Shown piece after piece: positions 9,331 to 18,795 of a stretch of DNA of 64,000 bases. The number at the start of each line of letters is the position of its first letter. Position 1 is the first letter of the stretch. The translations under genes and the position numbers were made by a program. The notes beneath the pieces were generated by a model, which was not told the DNA's origin, ran no database searches, and saw only the letters and a list, made by a program, of their open reading frames with translations. Source of the stretch: Andreesenia angusta (GTDB lineage: Bacteria > Bacillota > Clostridia > Tissierellales > Gottschalkiaceae). The stretch is from contig NZ_MKIE01000003.1 of NCBI RefSeq assembly GCF_001855385.1, positions 124,001 through 188,000 on the forward strand, written 5' to 3'.

Positions 9331-12300
9331 ATGAGTTTTTTTGAGAGATTTAAAGATAGACATAATGTTGTGATTCTCATCTTGGCGGCCGTACTTACAG
9401 GGCTGGGGTTGAGAATGGCAAAGCTTACAGTGGTAGATGGTGAGGAGTACAGGCAGCTTGCGGAGACAAGGAAATTCAAGGAGATACCTATAACTGCTCC
9501 TAGAGGAGAAATCAGGGATAGAAACGGGAAGCTGCTAGCTGGAAACAAACCTAGCTTTACAGTCCAAGTAGTAAAAGACGAGATAGAGTCGTCAGACAAC
9601 GAGGCCAGAAATAAGACTCTTTTAAATCTGATACACATACTGGGCGAAGAGGGGATAAGCTATAAAGATGAACTCCCTATACTTATGAACGACTTTAAAT
9701 TTAAAAACGGAGCGCTTGCTTCTGAAAGCGGGAACTCCGCTACAGAAGAAGTGGCAGAGAGAATTGTATCGGGGAACCTCATCTCAAGCATATTGATGCT
9801 TAGCATGGACTACAGCGACGACGGTGGGGTTTCGGACTTCTATATGGCCAAGAAAGCCCTTAATCTACTGGAATCTGAAGGCGGAGGCTCTATGCCTATA
9901 GACGTAGACTACAGTTCGGGAATCCAGTTTTACTATACACAGGAAGATGTTTCGAGCTGGAAGTCAGAGAATGGACTGAGCGGAGGCTCTAATGCCACCA
10001 GCGACGTTTACCAGCTGATAGGGTCTAAGAACCAGAAACAGTTTGCAGTAAAGCTGATAAATGACCCTATGTCGAGAAAAATGGTATACGACTACATGGC
10101 CCCGAGAGGGTTGCTAGAGGATATTGAAATAGAGGAGTTTAGCTTGATATATGACGATCAGTACAAGTCTATAAAAGAAGAGCTCTCTTCCCAGTTTCAG
10201 AGCGTGACGATGGAGTCTGATGCCAAAGAGGACTTTGTAAACATACTCAGAGAGACAAATGGAATTCAGGAGCTGCTAGAGAGTGTGTTTGTAGAGCGAA
10301 CTGATGGCGAGAAAGAGTATTTGAGCGCTCCGGCTGAAGTGATGATAAGCATGTTAAAGGAAAAGAATGTAGACATGCCGTTTAAAGTCGTGATAGACGA
10401 GGAGAAAAAAGAGCTCAAGTACGAAGTGAAAGACGAGAAGGACAGAGATGAACTCTTCGCGAAATACGATATAGACAAGAACACTGCTCCGGCAAGCGCA
10501 CTTATAAAGATTGCAGAGGTGGAAGACACGATTGCAGACTTTGTGACAGATGAAAAAGTAAAGACTTTCTCTCAAAAGGTCATGCTTAACTATGTAAACC
10601 CTAGGATATCCATATCAGAATGGGAGTACTCTCCACAGGCTGACAGGATAGCTTGGTTTAAAAGGTATGGACTGAAGGAAGGCGCTGACGCTGAAAGTGT
10701 CTTCGAAGAGATAAGGAAGAAAAATGAGATATCAGAAGAAGTAACAGATTACGAAGCTAGAAATATGATGATCATACTAGACGAGTTCAAGAACTTGGGA
10801 TATCAGGGCTACTATCCTATAAACATAGCGTACAACGTAAATGACAGGGTTGTAGCGCAGATAGAGGAGAATAAGTCAGGGCTATTCGGTGTAAGGGTTT
10901 CTATGGAGCCTATAAGGTACTATCCGCAGGGAACTACGGCGGCTCACATACTTGGATATATGGGCAAGATAGCTCAAGAAGATGAAGTCAACAAGTATAT
11001 AAAGGAAAGAGGATATCTTCCGGGATACCTCATAGGCAAGACAGGTGTAGAGCAGAAGTATGAGGACTACTTGAAAGGTGAAGATGGAAGCAGAAGGGTA
11101 GAAGTCGACTCTATGGGAAATGTAATAAGCTCCATAGACGAAAAGGATACAGTTCCGGGTGACACTCTCTACCTTACTATAGACGCAGAGCTTCAGAAGG
11201 TGACGGAAGAGTCGCTTGAGAGAGCCCTTAATCAGATTCAAAGAGGTGGAGTCTTCGAGTCAGAATGGGGCAACTACAACTATGCAAAAGCCTTTAGATT
11301 CGCCACTTCTGGGTCGGCAGTCGCAATAGACACAAAGACAGGCGAGGTACTGGCCATGGCCAACTACCCTTCATATGATCCGAATCTCTTTGCAACCGGG
11401 ATATCGGGAGACGACTGGGAGAGCCTTATGCCGGAAGACGAAGATGATCCACTGGCGGCTAGGCCGCTCTACAACACGGCCATCCAGACGGCAGTCCAGC
11501 CTGGATCTACTTTCAAGATGATCACTGGAATGGCTGCAATGGAAGTGGGGATATCTCCTAACAAGACTATCTACGACTACGGTGTAGTTGAGCTTGGGGA
11601 TACGCAGTTCGGATGCTGGATATGGAACTCGAGGAAAGGAAGCCATGGATCTACAGATCTTTATCATGCGCTAGCAGAGTCATGCAACTACTACTTCTAC
11701 TCAGTTGCCCTTGGAAGGATACCTAAGACAGGGGAAAAGCTGGCAGGAAAAGCTGGAGTTGACGAGATAATGAAAGTCGCAAAAGAGTTCGGGCTAGGTG
11801 ACAAGACTGGAGTTGAGATTCCAGGCGAAGTATCTAGAGGTGTTCCAAGCTCTGGGACAAAGACCGAGTCTACAAAAGCACTTCTCAGAAACTTCCTAAA
11901 CGGAGAGATAGAGTCGTACTATGCAGAGGGCAAGAAGTTCACAAGCGAGGACAAGATAAAGATAGTAAACGAAATAGTGTCTTGGGCTGAGTACGAGAAA
12001 CCACTTTCAAAGGCAGAAGTCGTGAAGAGACTCCAGAAGATGGGGATAGACGGAGAGAAAGTTCTTCAGGGCAAGAAAGAGGACCTGGGAGATACTATAA
12101 AATACACTTACCTAAACCAATCTCAGTGGAGTGAAGCCGATGATATGAATATCTCTATTGGACAAGGTGAGAACAGCTATACGCCTATTCAGATGGCAAA
12201 CTATATAGCCACTTTGGCAAATGGAGGGACTAGAAACAAGGTCAGCGTTGTAGACAAGATAGACAGCTATGACAGCACCAAGACAACACACTCTCCAGAG

Positions 12301-12690
12301 CGAGTCTCTGAGAAAGTGAATCTAAAGGACATGTCCTCTCTTGAGGAAGCTGGAAAAGGTATGTACCAAGGAACTACTGTTGGACTAGTTAGAGGTATAT
12401 TCGGAAACTTCCCAGTTAAAGTGGCGGCCAAGACGGGAACCGCTCAAAAGGGAGGCGTAAATCCACTGACTGGTGGAGGATACGACAACTACTCTTGGAC
12501 TACAGCATATGCGCCGTATGAAGAGGGGAATCCAGATGCCTCTAGGATAGCTGTGGCCGTTATGATCTCCCAAGGTGGAGAGGGAGGATACTCTACTCCT
12601 GTGGCTAGAGAGATAATAGCTGAATACCTTAAGCTCGGGAAAGAAAGCCAGAGCGAAAGCTTCGACATAGACAATAAATTGGCAAGATAA
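9331..12690 (+). CDS. mrdA: Penicillin-binding protein 2 (class B transpeptidase), unusually long
   Basis: PBP2 cross-links peptidoglycan during side-wall growth. The protein has an N-terminal membrane anchor (about residues 10-27), the dimerisation-domain motif PRGEIRDRNG (about residue 60) and the transpeptidase motifs STFK (Ser726, Lys729), SCN (784-786) and KTG (1034). At 1119 residues it is far longer than the usual 600-750. Roughly 400 extra residues sit between the PRGEIRDRNG region and the core of the dimerisation domain, where they are acidic and helical. A further insert of about 60 residues lies between SCN and KTG. Catalytic residues are intact. It follows mreD by 15 bases in the same operon. 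Confidence 0.93.
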   Translation: MSFFERFKDRHNVVILILAAVLTGLGLRMAKLTVVDGEEYRQLAETRKFKEIPITAPRGEIRDRNGKLLAGNKPSFTVQVVKDEIESSDNEARNKTLLNLIHILGEEGISYKDELPILMNDFKFKNGALASESGNSATEEVAERIVSGNLISSILMLSMDYSDDGGVSDFYMAKKALNLLESEGGGSMPIDVDYSSGIQFYYTQEDVSSWKSENGLSGGSNATSDVYQLIGSKNQKQFAVKLINDPMSRKMVYDYMAPRGLLEDIEIEEFSLIYDDQYKSIKEELSSQFQSVTMESDAKEDFVNILRETNGIQELLESVFVERTDGEKEYLSAPAEVMISMLKEKNVDMPFKVVIDEEKKELKYEVKDEKDRDELFAKYDIDKNTAPASALIKIAEVEDTIADFVTDEKVKTFSQKVMLNYVNPRISISEWEYSPQADRIAWFKRYGLKEGADAESVFEEIRKKNEISEEVTDYEARNMMIILDEFKNLGYQGYYPINIAYNVNDRVVAQIEENKSGLFGVRVSMEPIRYYPQGTTAAHILGYMGKIAQEDEVNKYIKERGYLPGYLIGKTGVEQKYEDYLKGEDGSRRVEVDSMGNVISSIDEKDTVPGDTLYLTIDAELQKVTEESLERALNQIQRGGVFESEWGNYNYAKAFRFATSGSAVAIDTKTGEVLAMANYPSYDPNLFATGISGDDWESLMPEDEDDPLAARPLYNTAIQTAVQPGSTFKMITGMAAMEVGISPNKTIYDYGVVELGDTQFGCWIWNSRKGSHGSTDLYHALAESCNYYFYSVALGRIPKTGEKLAGKAGVDEIMKVAKEFGLGDKTGVEIPGEVSRGVPSSGTKTESTKALLRNFLNGEIESYYAEGKKFTSEDKIKIVNEIVSWAEYEKPLSKAEVVKRLQKMGIDGEKVLQGKKEDLGDTIKYTYLNQSQWSEADDMNISIGQGENSYTPIQMANYIATLANGGTRNKVSVVDKIDSYDSTKTTHSPERVSEKVNLKDMSSLEEAGKGMYQGTTVGLVRGIFGNFPVKVAAKTGTAQKGGVNPLTGGGYDNYSWTTAYAPYEEGNPDASRIAVAVMISQGGEGGYSTPVAREIIAEYLKLGKESQSESFDIDNKLAR

Positions 12691-12710
12691 ACTCTTGCCA
12701 ATTATTTTTT
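12677..12710 (+). terminator. Rho-independent terminator overlapping the PBP2 stop codon
   Basis: AATTGGCAAGA (12677-12687) pairs perfectly with TCTTGCCAATT (12693-12703) around TAAAC, and a run of T follows. The stop codon (12688-12690) lies in the loop, so the hairpin's left arm is coding sequence. Confidence 0.88.
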
Positions 12711-12729
12711 AATTACTGGAGGAATTGTT

Positions 12730-13416
12730 ATGAACAACAAGCTGGTCAACTTTAGAGGGAATAGCGATGGGATAATTATATCTATCAAAAAGGGCGAGAT
12801 GAGTGGTATAATAACAGAGATAGAGAATAAGTTAAATGAATCAAGGGATTTCTTCAGAGGAGCAAAAGTAAAGGAAATATCAGGAGAAGAGCTCGACTTT
12901 GATAGTTTAAAGAGCATAGAGGATATACTGGTAAACAAATACGGAATGGTAGTTCTAGACAGCTCAGAGGTTGAAATCAAGAAAAACAGAAGAAAGTCTA
13001 GGGCCGAGAAGTCCAAGAAGATAGAGAAAGGCAGCTTTGTGGAGAACATGTTGAAAGCAAATTCAAAAGAAGGAAAAACCAAGTTCATAGAGGCGACTGT
13101 CAGGTCAGGGCAGCTTATAGAGTACAGTGGCAATATAGTGGTGCTAGGCGATGTAAATCCAGGTGGAGTACTTTCAGCCAGTGGAAATATAATTGTGCTG
13201 GGAGCGCTTAAGGGAATAGCAAGGGCTGGAAGCGACGGGGACAAGGAAGCTCTTGTGGCGGCTTTTAGCCTGGAGCCTACTCAGCTTCAAATAGCCGACG
13301 TGATCTCTAGGAAGCCGGACGAAGAAGTAGATAAGCCGGAATGGCCTGAAATAGCCAAGATTCAAGATGGAATGATAGTAATAGAATCTTATTTAAAGAG
13401 AAATTCAAGAAAATAG
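12730..13416 (+). CDS. minC: Septum site-determining protein MinC
   Basis: MinC inhibits FtsZ assembly away from mid-cell when recruited to the membrane by MinD. The 228-residue protein has a variable N-terminal FtsZ-inhibiting domain and the conserved C-terminal beta-helix domain, recognised from GQLIEYSGNIVVLGDVNPG and ASGNIIVLGALKGIARAG. An acidic/basic linker joins them at about residues 90-110. The start ATG follows CTGGAGG. minD starts 12 bases later. Confidence 0.93.
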   Translation: MNNKLVNFRGNSDGIIISIKKGEMSGIITEIENKLNESRDFFRGAKVKEISGEELDFDSLKSIEDILVNKYGMVVLDSSEVEIKKNRRKSRAEKSKKIEKGSFVENMLKANSKEGKTKFIEATVRSGQLIEYSGNIVVLGDVNPGGVLSASGNIIVLGALKGIARAGSDGDKEALVAAFSLEPTQLQIADVISRKPDEEVDKPEWPEIAKIQDGMIVIESYLKRNSRK

Positions 13417-13428
13417 GGAGGAAAAAAG

Positions 13429-14226
13429 ATGGGAGAGGTTATAGTTATCACTTCAGGAAAGGGTGGCGTTGGAAAGACGACAACCACAGCTAACATAGGC
13501 ACAGGACTTGCGATAGAAGGAAAGTCAGTGGCAATACTGGATGCGGATATAGGGCTTAGAAACCTGGATGTGGTCATGGGGCTTGAGAACAGAATAGTCT
13601 ACGATATAGTCGACGTGGTCGAAGGAAACTGCAAGCTCAAGCAAGGGCTTATAAAAGACAAGAGACATGAGAACCTGTTTCTGCTCCCGGCAGCTCAGAC
13701 AAAAGACAAGACAGCTATAAATCCAGAACAGATGAAATCCCTAGTTGGAGAGCTAAAGGAGATGGTGGACTACGTAATAGTGGACTGTCCTGCTGGAATA
13801 GAGCAAGGATTCCAGAACGCCATATCTGGGGCTGACAGAGCTATAGTTGTGACTACGCCGGAAGTTTCAGCCGTGAGAGACGCCGACAGGATAATAGGGC
13901 TCTTGGAGGCAAATGGGTTGGAAAATCCAAAACTGATAGTCAACAGAATTAAGCAGGACATGGTAAACCGTGGCGACATGATGAACATAGATGACATGAT
14001 AGAGATATTGGCTATAGACCTTATAGGTGTCGTTCCAGACGACGAGTTTATAGTTATATCTAGCAACAAGGGGGAGCCAGCGGTCCTAGACTCTAACTCC
14101 ATGGCTGGAAAGGCATACAGAAACATAGTGAAGAGGGTTATGGGAGAAGAAGTCCCACTTATGAACCTAGACGTAGAAGAAGGGTTTATAGATAAATTCA
14201 AGAAGCTGTTCTTCAATAAGAAGTAG
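13429..14226 (+). CDS. minD: Septum site-determining protein MinD
   Basis: MinD is a ParA-type ATPase that binds the membrane in its ATP form and carries MinC. The deviant Walker A motif GKGGVGKTT is at residues 10-18, with signature Lys11 and Lys16. VIVDCPAG is the switch II region. The C-terminal FIDKFKKLFFNKK forms the amphipathic membrane-targeting helix. The length of 265 residues is normal. It lies between minC and minE. Confidence 0.96.
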   Translation: MGEVIVITSGKGGVGKTTTTANIGTGLAIEGKSVAILDADIGLRNLDVVMGLENRIVYDIVDVVEGNCKLKQGLIKDKRHENLFLLPAAQTKDKTAINPEQMKSLVGELKEMVDYVIVDCPAGIEQGFQNAISGADRAIVVTTPEVSAVRDADRIIGLLEANGLENPKLIVNRIKQDMVNRGDMMNIDDMIEILAIDLIGVVPDDEFIVISSNKGEPAVLDSNSMAGKAYRNIVKRVMGEEVPLMNLDVEEGFIDKFKKLFFNKK

Positions 14227-14239
14227 AGGGGGTGTTGTT

Positions 14240-14521
14240 TTGGAGATTTTCAAGTTTTTTAGCAAAGAGAAAAAAAGCAAGAATGTAGCCAAAGAAAGGC
14301 TGAAACTGGTACTTATACACGACAGAAACAATGTCTCCCCAATACTTCTAGAGAACATAAAGCACGACATAATAGAAGCTGTTTCAAAGTATATGGAGAT
14401 AGATGGAGAGGGAATGGATCTGAAATTCAGCAGAACTAAGAGAGACATAGACAGCGCTCCAATATCTGCGTTAGTGGCCAATATTCCGATAGTTAAAATA
14501 AAGGAAGACAATTCAAAGTAG
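14240..14521 (+). CDS. minE: Cell division topological specificity factor MinE
   Basis: MinE stimulates MinD ATPase activity and drives pole-to-pole oscillation or displacement of MinCD. The 93-residue product starts with TTG behind AGAGGGGG and shows the short amphipathic N terminus (MEIFKFF) followed by the anti-MinCD helix region (AKERLKLVLIHDRN) and the C-terminal topological domain. Presence of MinE, rather than only DivIVA, implies an oscillating Min system. Confidence 0.92.
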   Translation: MEIFKFFSKEKKSKNVAKERLKLVLIHDRNNVSPILLENIKHDIIEAVSKYMEIDGEGMDLKFSRTKRDIDSAPISALVANIPIVKIKEDNSK

Positions 14522-14550
14522 AGTGCGGACATTCCGCGCTCTATTCTTTT
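14520..14550 (+). terminator. Rho-independent terminator after minE
   Basis: AGAGTGCGGA (14520-14529) pairs with TCCGCGCTCT (14533-14542) with one G-T pair and a three-base loop, followed by ATTCTTTT. The minE stop codon is at its foot. Confidence 0.85.
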
Positions 14551-14626
14551 GGTCTTTTGCTGTATTAAATAGAGCTGAAAAGTGATAAAATAATTTCAGA
14601 GAGCTATAGAAAGGGAAGGTAATTCG

Positions 14627-16465
14627 ATGAAAAACGAGAATATAGAGAGAATACTTTTAGAAGTAGAAAAACCCAGTAGATATGTCGGGGGAGAGATAAA
14701 CTCGATAAAAAAAGATATAAATGAAAATACTATAAGATTTGTGATGGGATTTCCCGATGTATACGAAGTTGGGATGTCTCACCTTGGATCGCATATACTC
14801 TACAACTTGATTAACACGGTTGAAGACGTAGCGTGCGAGAGGGCATATGCACCGTGGATAGATATGGAAGCGAAGATGAGAGAGCACAGCATACCGCTTT
14901 ACGGACTGGAGAGCGGAGATCCGCTTTCAAAGTTTGACTTTGTTGGATTCACGCTGCAGTACGAGATGAGCTACACCAACATACTGAATATGCTTGAACT
15001 CTCCAATATACCGCTTAGATGGAGCGAGAGAGGCGAAGGCGACCCTCTTGTAGTGGCAGGAGGGCCTTGTGCCTACAACCCTGAGCCTCTAGCCAATATA
15101 GTGGACTTCTTCGTAATAGGTGAAGGGGAAGAGGTGAACCTTGAAATCCTGGATATATACAGAGAGATGAAAAAGGGCGAGTACACAAGAGAGGCTTATT
15201 TGAAGAGGATAGCGCAAGTAGAGGGGATATATGTGCCTAAGTTCTACGAAGCCGAGTACAACGAAGATGGAACGCTTAAGTCCTTCGAGCCTATAAGTGA
15301 AGAATTTCCTAAGACTGTTACAAAGAGAATAGTGGAGGACCTGGATAGTGCATATTTCCCAGATAGATTTGTAGTGCCTTATATAGAGTCTGTACACGAC
15401 AGGGCCATGGTGGAGATATTCAGAGGCTGTACCAGAGGCTGCAGATTCTGTCAGGCTGGTACAATATACAGGCCTATAAGAGAGAGAAGTGTGGAGACTA
15501 TAATGAATCATTCCAGGACATTGCTCCAAAACACAGGATACGACGAGGTGTCGCTGGCTTCGCTTAGCACAAGCGACTACTCCGACATAGAGGGGCTAGT
15601 CTCTAGGATGATGGACGAGTACAAAGACAAGAAGATAGCCTTATCACTTCCTTCACTTAGACTGGACAAATTCCCTATAGAGATGATAGAGGAGATACAG
15701 AAAGTCAGAAAGACGGGGCTCACTTTCGCACCAGAGGCCGGCAGCCAGAGGCTCAGAGACGTGATAAACAAGGGCATACAGGAGAGCGACCTTATAGAGT
15801 CCACTAGAAACGCCTTCAGAAGAGGCTGGTCTACGGTTAAGCTTTACTTTATGATAGGCCTTCCTACAGAGACAGACGAAGACGTTATGGGTATAAAGGA
15901 GCTGGCATATAAAGTAAAAGATGAGTTTTTTGCAATACCGAGAGAAGAGAGAAAGGGTAATCTCAAAGTCACAGCGAGCACTTCGTGTTTTGTACCTAAG
16001 CCGTTTACACCTTATCAGTGGTTCCCTCAAGACACGGTTGAGGAGTTCGATAGAAAGACGCTTATGCTCAGGAAAAGCATAAGAGACAGCAAAGTCAACT
16101 ACAACAGTCACGACAGCAAACTGAGCTTTCTAGAGGCTGTAATAGCTAGGGGAGACAGGAAGATAGGAGAAGTCTTGATAGAGGCCCACAAGAGAGGATG
16201 CAGATTCGACGGATGGAGCGAGCACTTCAACTACGAAAAGTGGATGGAGTCTTTCGAATCGCTTGGAATAGACCCTCATTTCTACGCCAACAGAGAAAGA
16301 GACTATGAAGAACTGTTCCCTTGGGACTTTATAAACACCGGGGTGACTAAAGAGTACCTCATAAAAGAAAATGAGAAGAGCAAGATGGCGGAACTTACAA
16401 AAGACTGTAGGCTTGGATGTACGGGCTGCGGTGTAAACAATACTTTTACAGGTGGGGTTTGTTAA
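14627..16465 (+). CDS. B12-binding radical SAM protein (TIGR03960-type)
   Basis: The 612-residue protein joins an N-terminal cobalamin-binding-like domain (residues about 25-180, with DVYEVGMSHLG near the start and VVAGGPCAYNPEP) to a radical SAM domain carrying the cluster motif CTRGCRFC. The substrate is unknown. A Cys-rich C terminus (CRLGCTGCG) follows. The gene overlaps the next one, encoding the TIGR03936 partner, by one base (TAATG). The pair is conserved upstream of rng/rplU in clostridia, which hints at RNA or ribosome modification, but that is inference. Confidence 0.85.
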   Translation: MKNENIERILLEVEKPSRYVGGEINSIKKDINENTIRFVMGFPDVYEVGMSHLGSHILYNLINTVEDVACERAYAPWIDMEAKMREHSIPLYGLESGDPLSKFDFVGFTLQYEMSYTNILNMLELSNIPLRWSERGEGDPLVVAGGPCAYNPEPLANIVDFFVIGEGEEVNLEILDIYREMKKGEYTREAYLKRIAQVEGIYVPKFYEAEYNEDGTLKSFEPISEEFPKTVTKRIVEDLDSAYFPDRFVVPYIESVHDRAMVEIFRGCTRGCRFCQAGTIYRPIRERSVETIMNHSRTLLQNTGYDEVSLASLSTSDYSDIEGLVSRMMDEYKDKKIALSLPSLRLDKFPIEMIEEIQKVRKTGLTFAPEAGSQRLRDVINKGIQESDLIESTRNAFRRGWSTVKLYFMIGLPTETDEDVMGIKELAYKVKDEFFAIPREERKGNLKVTASTSCFVPKPFTPYQWFPQDTVEEFDRKTLMLRKSIRDSKVNYNSHDSKLSFLEAVIARGDRKIGEVLIEAHKRGCRFDGWSEHFNYEKWMESFESLGIDPHFYANRERDYEELFPWDFINTGVTKEYLIKENEKSKMAELTKDCRLGCTGCGVNNTFTGGVC

Positions 16466-17166
16466 TGAAGAATATGAGACTTAAATTCATAAAAAGGGGC
16501 AATATGATATATATATCGCATCTAGACCTTATGAGGTTTTTTCAGAGGACTTTCAGAAGAGCTGGAATAATGTTAAGGCATACAGAGGGGTTCAATCCGC
16601 AGCCTAAGATGAGCTTTGCCACTGCGCTTGCCCTTGGGACGTCGAGCGACGGGGAATACATGGACGTGGAATTAGATTCAGATATATCTTCGGAAGCGCT
16701 TTTGGAAAAGCTAAACGAGAACCTCTCAGAAGACATAAAGATAGTGAAGGTCGCAGAGCGAGAGGGAAAAGAGTCCATAATGTCGCTTATAGAGTGGGGA
16801 CAGTATGTAGTAAAGGTAGTGCCTAACTCCGAGTACATTTTGGAAGAAGTGCAGAAAAAATTGGACAGCTTCTTGAAGTTGGAAGAAGTGATAGAGCACA
16901 AGGAAAAAAAGAAGAAAAACAAAGTGACTACTAGAGAGGTCAACATAAGACCCAATATAAAGAGAGTTGACCTTATGACTGTAGAGAACGGCGAGATCAT
17001 GATGAATATGTTTCTGAAGACTGGGAGTAACGGCAATCTAAAACCTGAGGTAGTGGTGGCTAAACTGGTGGAGTATGCAGATATGGACTTGGATCTGGAA
17101 TCTGTGAAAGTTCATAGGGTGGACTTGTTCGTGGAACGAGACGGAAAAATAGTCACACCTATCTAG
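16465..17166 (+). CDS. Radical SAM-associated protein (TIGR03936 / DUF2344)
   Basis: This 233-residue protein belongs to the family found next to, or fused with, TIGR03960-type radical SAM enzymes. The N terminus MKNMRLKFIKRG and the motif YISHLDLMRFFQRTFRRAGI are characteristic. The start ATG at 16465 overlaps the upstream stop by one base and has AGGTGGGG eight bases upstream. An earlier in-frame ATG at 16417 lies deep inside the upstream gene and is not favoured. A Lys-rich linker is at about residues 150-160. Biochemical role is unknown; it may present an RNA substrate to its partner. Confidence 0.83.
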   Translation: MKNMRLKFIKRGNMIYISHLDLMRFFQRTFRRAGIMLRHTEGFNPQPKMSFATALALGTSSDGEYMDVELDSDISSEALLEKLNENLSEDIKIVKVAEREGKESIMSLIEWGQYVVKVVPNSEYILEEVQKKLDSFLKLEEVIEHKEKKKKNKVTTREVNIRPNIKRVDLMTVENGEIMMNMFLKTGSNGNLKPEVVVAKLVEYADMDLDLESVKVHRVDLFVERDGKIVTPI

Positions 17167-17178
17167 AAGGAGAATGAA

Positions 17179-18693
17179 ATGAACAAGATCATCGTAGACA
17201 TAGGGATAAAGGAAAACAGAATAGCTATAATAGAAAATGACGAACTAGCTGAACTATACGTGGAGAGGGAAGACGACAAGAAGCTGAGCGGGAACATATA
17301 CAAAGGCAGGGTGGTAAATGTGCTTCCGGGAATGGAGGCGGCCTTTGTGGATATAGGGCTTCAAAAGAACGCCTTTCTCTACCTCAAGGATGCAATCCCT
17401 GTAGAACTACTGAAGATGGGAAAAAAGAAAGTTGAAGAGCTGTCTATAGCCGATGTAGTCAAAAGAGGCGAAGAAATAGTAGTTCAGATTGTAAAGGAGC
17501 CCTTTGAAAGCAAAGGGGCCAGGATTACAAGGTACTTGAGCGTGCCAGGCAGGTATGTGGTGCTCATGCCTTTCAACAGCTATATAGGTGTCTCTAGAAA
17601 GATAAGCTCCGATGAAGAGAGGTCGAGGCTTAAGCATCTTGCGGAAGAGATTCTTCCAAAGGGCATGGGATGCATAATCAGGACTGCGAGCGGCGGAATA
17701 TCAAAAGAAGATCTGGAGTCGGATATAAACTTTCTTGTGAACACCTTTGAAAAGCTGAACACCGAGAGCAAACTGAAAAGACCTCCAAGCCTTCTCTACA
17801 GAGAGCTGGACATAATACAGAGGATGGCCAGAGACTATATAGACTCAAGCGTGGACAAGATAGTCGTAAACGACAAGGATAAGTACGAGGAGATAAAGGA
17901 GATAACAAGGCTGATATCTCCGGAGTACGAGCAAAAGGTGGAGTACTTTGACGAAAGCCACGACATATTCGGATTCTTGGGCGTGGAGAAGATGATAAGG
18001 AATGCCATAAACAGGGTTGTTAGGCTTGAAAACGGAGGCTATATAGTCATAGATGAGACAGAGGCGCTGACTTCCATAGACGTGAACACGGGGAAATTCA
18101 TAGGAGGCAGAGATCTAGACGACACAGTGGTCCAGATGAACATAGAGGCCGCTGTGGAAATAGCCAAGCAGATAAGGCTTAGGAATATAGGCGGAATAAT
18201 AATAATAGACTTCATAGATATGAAAGACAAGCGAAATGAGGAATCCGTTATAAGGGCACTTGAAGAGGCGCTTAAAAAAGACAGGACCAAGACAAATGTG
18301 CTGGGTATGACGAGGCTCGGGCTTGTGGAGATGACCAGAAAGAAGTCGAGCAGCAGGCTTACATCGAGGCTTCTCAGAAACTGCCCTTACTGCGATGGAA
18401 ACGGAAAGATAAACTCCGAGGAAGTTGTGGTGACAAATATACAGAACGAAGTCAAGAGGGCGTACAGGAACACCAATGTGGAGGCCATAGTCTTCGAGAT
18501 AAACCCGCTTGTGAATGAATATATAAAGGAAAAGAAGCACGACTTCGAAGGCGTGCTCAAAGAGAACTTCAACATAGAGATAACGCTGAAGGAAAACAGG
18601 GATATATTTTTTGACGAGTTGAAGGTAGTCAGAATGGGCTCTCTTGACTTTGTGAACGCATTTATAGCCGAGAAATATGGCTCAAACTCTTGA
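17179..18693 (+). CDS. rng: Ribonuclease G (Rne/Rng family)
   Basis: This endoribonuclease acts in 16S rRNA 5'-end maturation and mRNA decay. The N-terminal S1 domain has GNIYKGRVVNVLPGMEAAFVD (one residue shown short here: read GNIYKGRVVNVLPGM then EAAFVD) and an insertion typical of RNase E/G. The catalytic region contains SIDVNTGKF and IIIIDFIDM, which carry the two metal-binding Asp. The zinc-link CPYC follows near residue 405. The 504-residue length fits RNase G and lacks an RNase E scaffold tail. Its stop codon lies inside the rplU promoter. Confidence 0.93.
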   Translation: MNKIIVDIGIKENRIAIIENDELAELYVEREDDKKLSGNIYKGRVVNVLPGMEAAFVDIGLQKNAFLYLKDAIPVELLKMGKKKVEELSIADVVKRGEEIVVQIVKEPFESKGARITRYLSVPGRYVVLMPFNSYIGVSRKISSDEERSRLKHLAEEILPKGMGCIIRTASGGISKEDLESDINFLVNTFEKLNTESKLKRPPSLLYRELDIIQRMARDYIDSSVDKIVVNDKDKYEEIKEITRLISPEYEQKVEYFDESHDIFGFLGVEKMIRNAINRVVRLENGGYIVIDETEALTSIDVNTGKFIGGRDLDDTVVQMNIEAAVEIAKQIRLRNIGGIIIIDFIDMKDKRNEESVIRALEEALKKDRTKTNVLGMTRLGLVEMTRKKSSSRLTSRLLRNCPYCDGNGKINSEEVVVTNIQNEVKRAYRNTNVEAIVFEINPLVNEYIKEKKHDFEGVLKENFNIEITLKENRDIFFDELKVVRMGSLDFVNAFIAEKYGSNS

Positions 18694-18718
18694 CAAGAGC
18701 CGTATAAATTGATAAAAT
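18690..18718 (+). promoter_or_regulatory. Promoter of rplU-prp-rpmA
   Basis: TTGACA (18690-18695) and TAAAAT (18713-18718) are 17 bases apart. The -35 box overlaps the rng stop codon. Transcription would start near 18725, leaving an approximately 80-base leader before rplU. Confidence 0.8.
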
Positions 18719-18727
18719 CCTATATTG

Positions 18728-18795
18728 TAGGTAGAGCCGCTTGACTGAGGTTTTGAAACCGAAAGGTACCAAAAGTCAGCGAGACTGGATTGAGG
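18728..18795 (+). ncRNA. Ribosomal protein L21 leader RNA (probable)
   Basis: The leader upstream of rplU folds into a compact structure. CGC-TTGACT (18738-18746) can pair with AGTCA-GCG (18774-18781) with a one-base bulge. Inside it GGTTT (18749-18753) and AAACC (18756-18760) form a hairpin. Low-GC Gram-positives have a known L21 leader at this place thought to bind L21 for autoregulation; the match here is by position and fold, not by alignment. Confidence 0.6.
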
